From: Paenibacillus sp. H1-7
GTDB taxonomy: Bacteria; Bacillota; Bacilli; Paenibacillales; NBRC-103111
Length of the DNA stretch: 64,000 bases
Direction of reading: 5' to 3'
Assembly: GCF_022354825.1 (NCBI RefSeq)
Contig: NZ_CP031168.1
Coordinates: 2,667,501-2,731,500 of the forward strand
Part shown: in pieces, positions 62,899 through 64,000 of the stretch
Numbering within the stretch: position 1 is the first letter of the stretch
Layout of the letters: each line of letters opens with the position of its first letter
Program-made: the position numbers and the translations under genes
Notes under the pieces: model-generated
What the model was told of the DNA's origin: nothing
Seen by the model: the letters and a program-made list of their open reading frames with translations, nothing else
Database searches by the model: none

Positions 62899-64000
62899 GT
62901 GGAATTATTGTATAAATATGTAAACCGTAGCAACTTCACATCCGCTATTGCCCGAATTCTAGTCCTGCTCTTGATTCTGACTGCAGTACAAATCTATCCG
63001 AACGAGGCATTAGCGTCTGTGGACGGAGTCAGCATAACGCTGGGGCCGACCCCAGTTGAAAACGGGATCCATGCATGGGCGGGCGACAACCCAAACGGCT
63101 TGCTGACAGGAACGGTAGCCGGTACGACGTATTGGCAGACGAACAATAATGCCGCCAGTCCGGGCACGTATTATTTTTACATGAATGTAGATGACGCTTA
63201 TCTTCAAAACAATACCCAAGACGTTCAGATCACTGTTAAATATTTTGACGAAGGCGGCGGAAAGCTGCTGCTGAACTACGATTCGACAAGCGCAGCCTTC
63301 AAAGACGCGCCTTTGGCAGCGTACACCAATACAGGAACCTGGAAAACGCATACGTTCGAGCTGAACGATGCTGCATTTGCGAATCGAACGAACGGGGCCG
63401 ACTTTAGGATAGGGTTAGAAGGCGGTGGTGCAGGTACGAATGCTGATTTGAAAGTAGCGTCCGTAACCGTAACAAAGACGCCGTCAGTGAAAATTACGAA
63501 TATACATGTAACCGCCACGGCTACAGAGGTTGAAAAGGGCGGAACGCTTCAATTTATTGCGGAAATAACGCCAACTAATGCAACGACGCCAACCGTGACA
63601 TGGTCTGTTGTGAATCAAGATCATGAGGCCGTCACCAGTGGAACGACGATTAGCGATACCGGTCTATTAACGGTCGCAAATAATGAAACCGCTGCTTCAT
63701 TAATAGTAACCGCATCATCCACAGCCGATCAAACTATAAAAGGAACCTATTCCGTATCTGTATCGTCCGTACCCTACTACGCTTTGCTTGAGTTCAGTGA
63801 AACGGTAGTGGAAAAAGGAGTGACCTATACCAGATATAACGGGAATCCTTCTTCCGAAGCCCAGACTTTCGTAGAAGAGTATAAAGGAGATATTGTCGGG
63901 CGTATTAATACCAATAAATATCTGTATGGTACATTACCGGCAGACTCTCCCCTCAGAGGCATCGAAGACGTGATTTTTACAATTCAGTATTATGATGTTG
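62899..64000 (+). CDS. Large secreted protein with Ig-like domains (3' truncated)
   Basis: The frame opens at GTG 62899 (after AAGGAGGG) and stays open to the end of the window, 367 residues so far. A signal peptide covers about residues 1-40 (ARILVLLLILTAV core). Then comes a carbohydrate-binding-like beta region (about 45-205, AWAGDNPNGLLTGTVAGTTYW), a Big_2-like Ig repeat at about 206-295 (ATEVEKGGTLQF, then TVTWSVVNQ and SDTGLLTVA), and the start of another domain. It is probably a cell-surface glycan-degrading enzyme of the same locus; no catalytic domain is in view. Confidence 0.85.
   Translation, partial: MELLYKYVNRSNFTSAIARILVLLLILTAVQIYPNEALASVDGVSITLGPTPVENGIHAWAGDNPNGLLTGTVAGTTYWQTNNNAASPGTYYFYMNVDDAYLQNNTQDVQITVKYFDEGGGKLLLNYDSTSAAFKDAPLAAYTNTGTWKTHTFELNDAAFANRTNGADFRIGLEGGGAGTNADLKVASVTVTKTPSVKITNIHVTATATEVEKGGTLQFIAEITPTNATTPTVTWSVVNQDHEAVTSGTTISDTGLLTVANNETAASLIVTASSTADQTIKGTYSVSVSSVPYYALLEFSETVVEKGVTYTRYNGNPSSEAQTFVEEYKGDIVGRINTNKYLYGTLPADSPLRGIEDVIFTIQYYDV

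Overview
The window reads as the chromosome of a spore-forming, Paenibacillus-like Firmicute. Evidence for this is a complete pro-sigma-K gene with a 20-residue pro-sequence, a KinB-like sporulation kinase, an alaS T-box leader, SigA-type promoters with AGGAGG ribosome binding sites, frequent TTG and GTG starts, and a gene order from cymR to the tandem U32 genes that matches the B. subtilis cymR-yrvO...alaS-yrzL-yrrK-yrzB-yrrL-yrrN-yrrO neighbourhood. I saw no rRNA, tRNA, CRISPR array, insertion sequence or phage module.

Layout. 1-15.4 kb is conserved housekeeping: the end of an HD-GYP protein, mnmA (reverse), cymR, a cysteine desulfurase, a PRC-barrel protein, an AI-2E family membrane protein, an ArsB/NhaD-type transporter with an apparent CTG start, alaS under a T-box, ireB, ruvX, two DUF1292 genes, mltG and two U32 (TrhP-like) genes. 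15.4-27.6 kb holds a chemoreceptor, a class B penicillin-binding protein, a KinB-like kinase, a Tat-exported phosphoesterase, DoxX, a DUF2157/GDYXXLXY pair, a 55-residue membrane peptide behind four 11-bp-phased repeats, MarR, lipL and an esterase. 27.7-33.2 kb is the pyruvate dehydrogenase set pdhA-B-C-D, split by a 533-bp gap full of palindromes. 33.3-39.8 kb has a histidine-rich probable spore-coat protein behind a sigma-K-like promoter, a secreted barrel protein, and a TetR/HlyD/ABC-2/secreted-protein operon. 39.8-46.1 kb is an IclR-regulated PotABCD-like ABC transporter followed by a GC-rich M20 peptidase.

46.2-50.6 kb has DUF2269, a protein with an internal duplication, an HD phosphohydrolase, a SAP-domain protein, sigK and an orphan ABC ATPase. 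50.6-54 kb looks accessory, with a decayed sulfatase, DUF1259, a DoxX-like gene under two palindromic operators, an unknown gene and a frameshifted AraC regulator. 52.9-64 kb is a glycan-use locus: sulfatase, GH43, GntR/LacI-type regulator, sugar-binding lipoprotein, GH38 alpha-mannosidase and the start of a large secreted Ig-like protein.

Functional links: LipL would lipoylate the PdhC made next to it; cymR and the desulfurase connect cysteine control with sulfur supply to MnmA; the glycan locus suggests import and breakdown of sulfated, mannose- and pentose-containing glycans. The strongest leads for new biology are the phased repeats before the small peptide, the palindrome cluster inside the pdh operon, the three-way-junction element upstream of the pot-like operon, the CTG start, and the sigma-K-driven His-rich coat protein. 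All assignments come from reading the sequence; no database search was possible.
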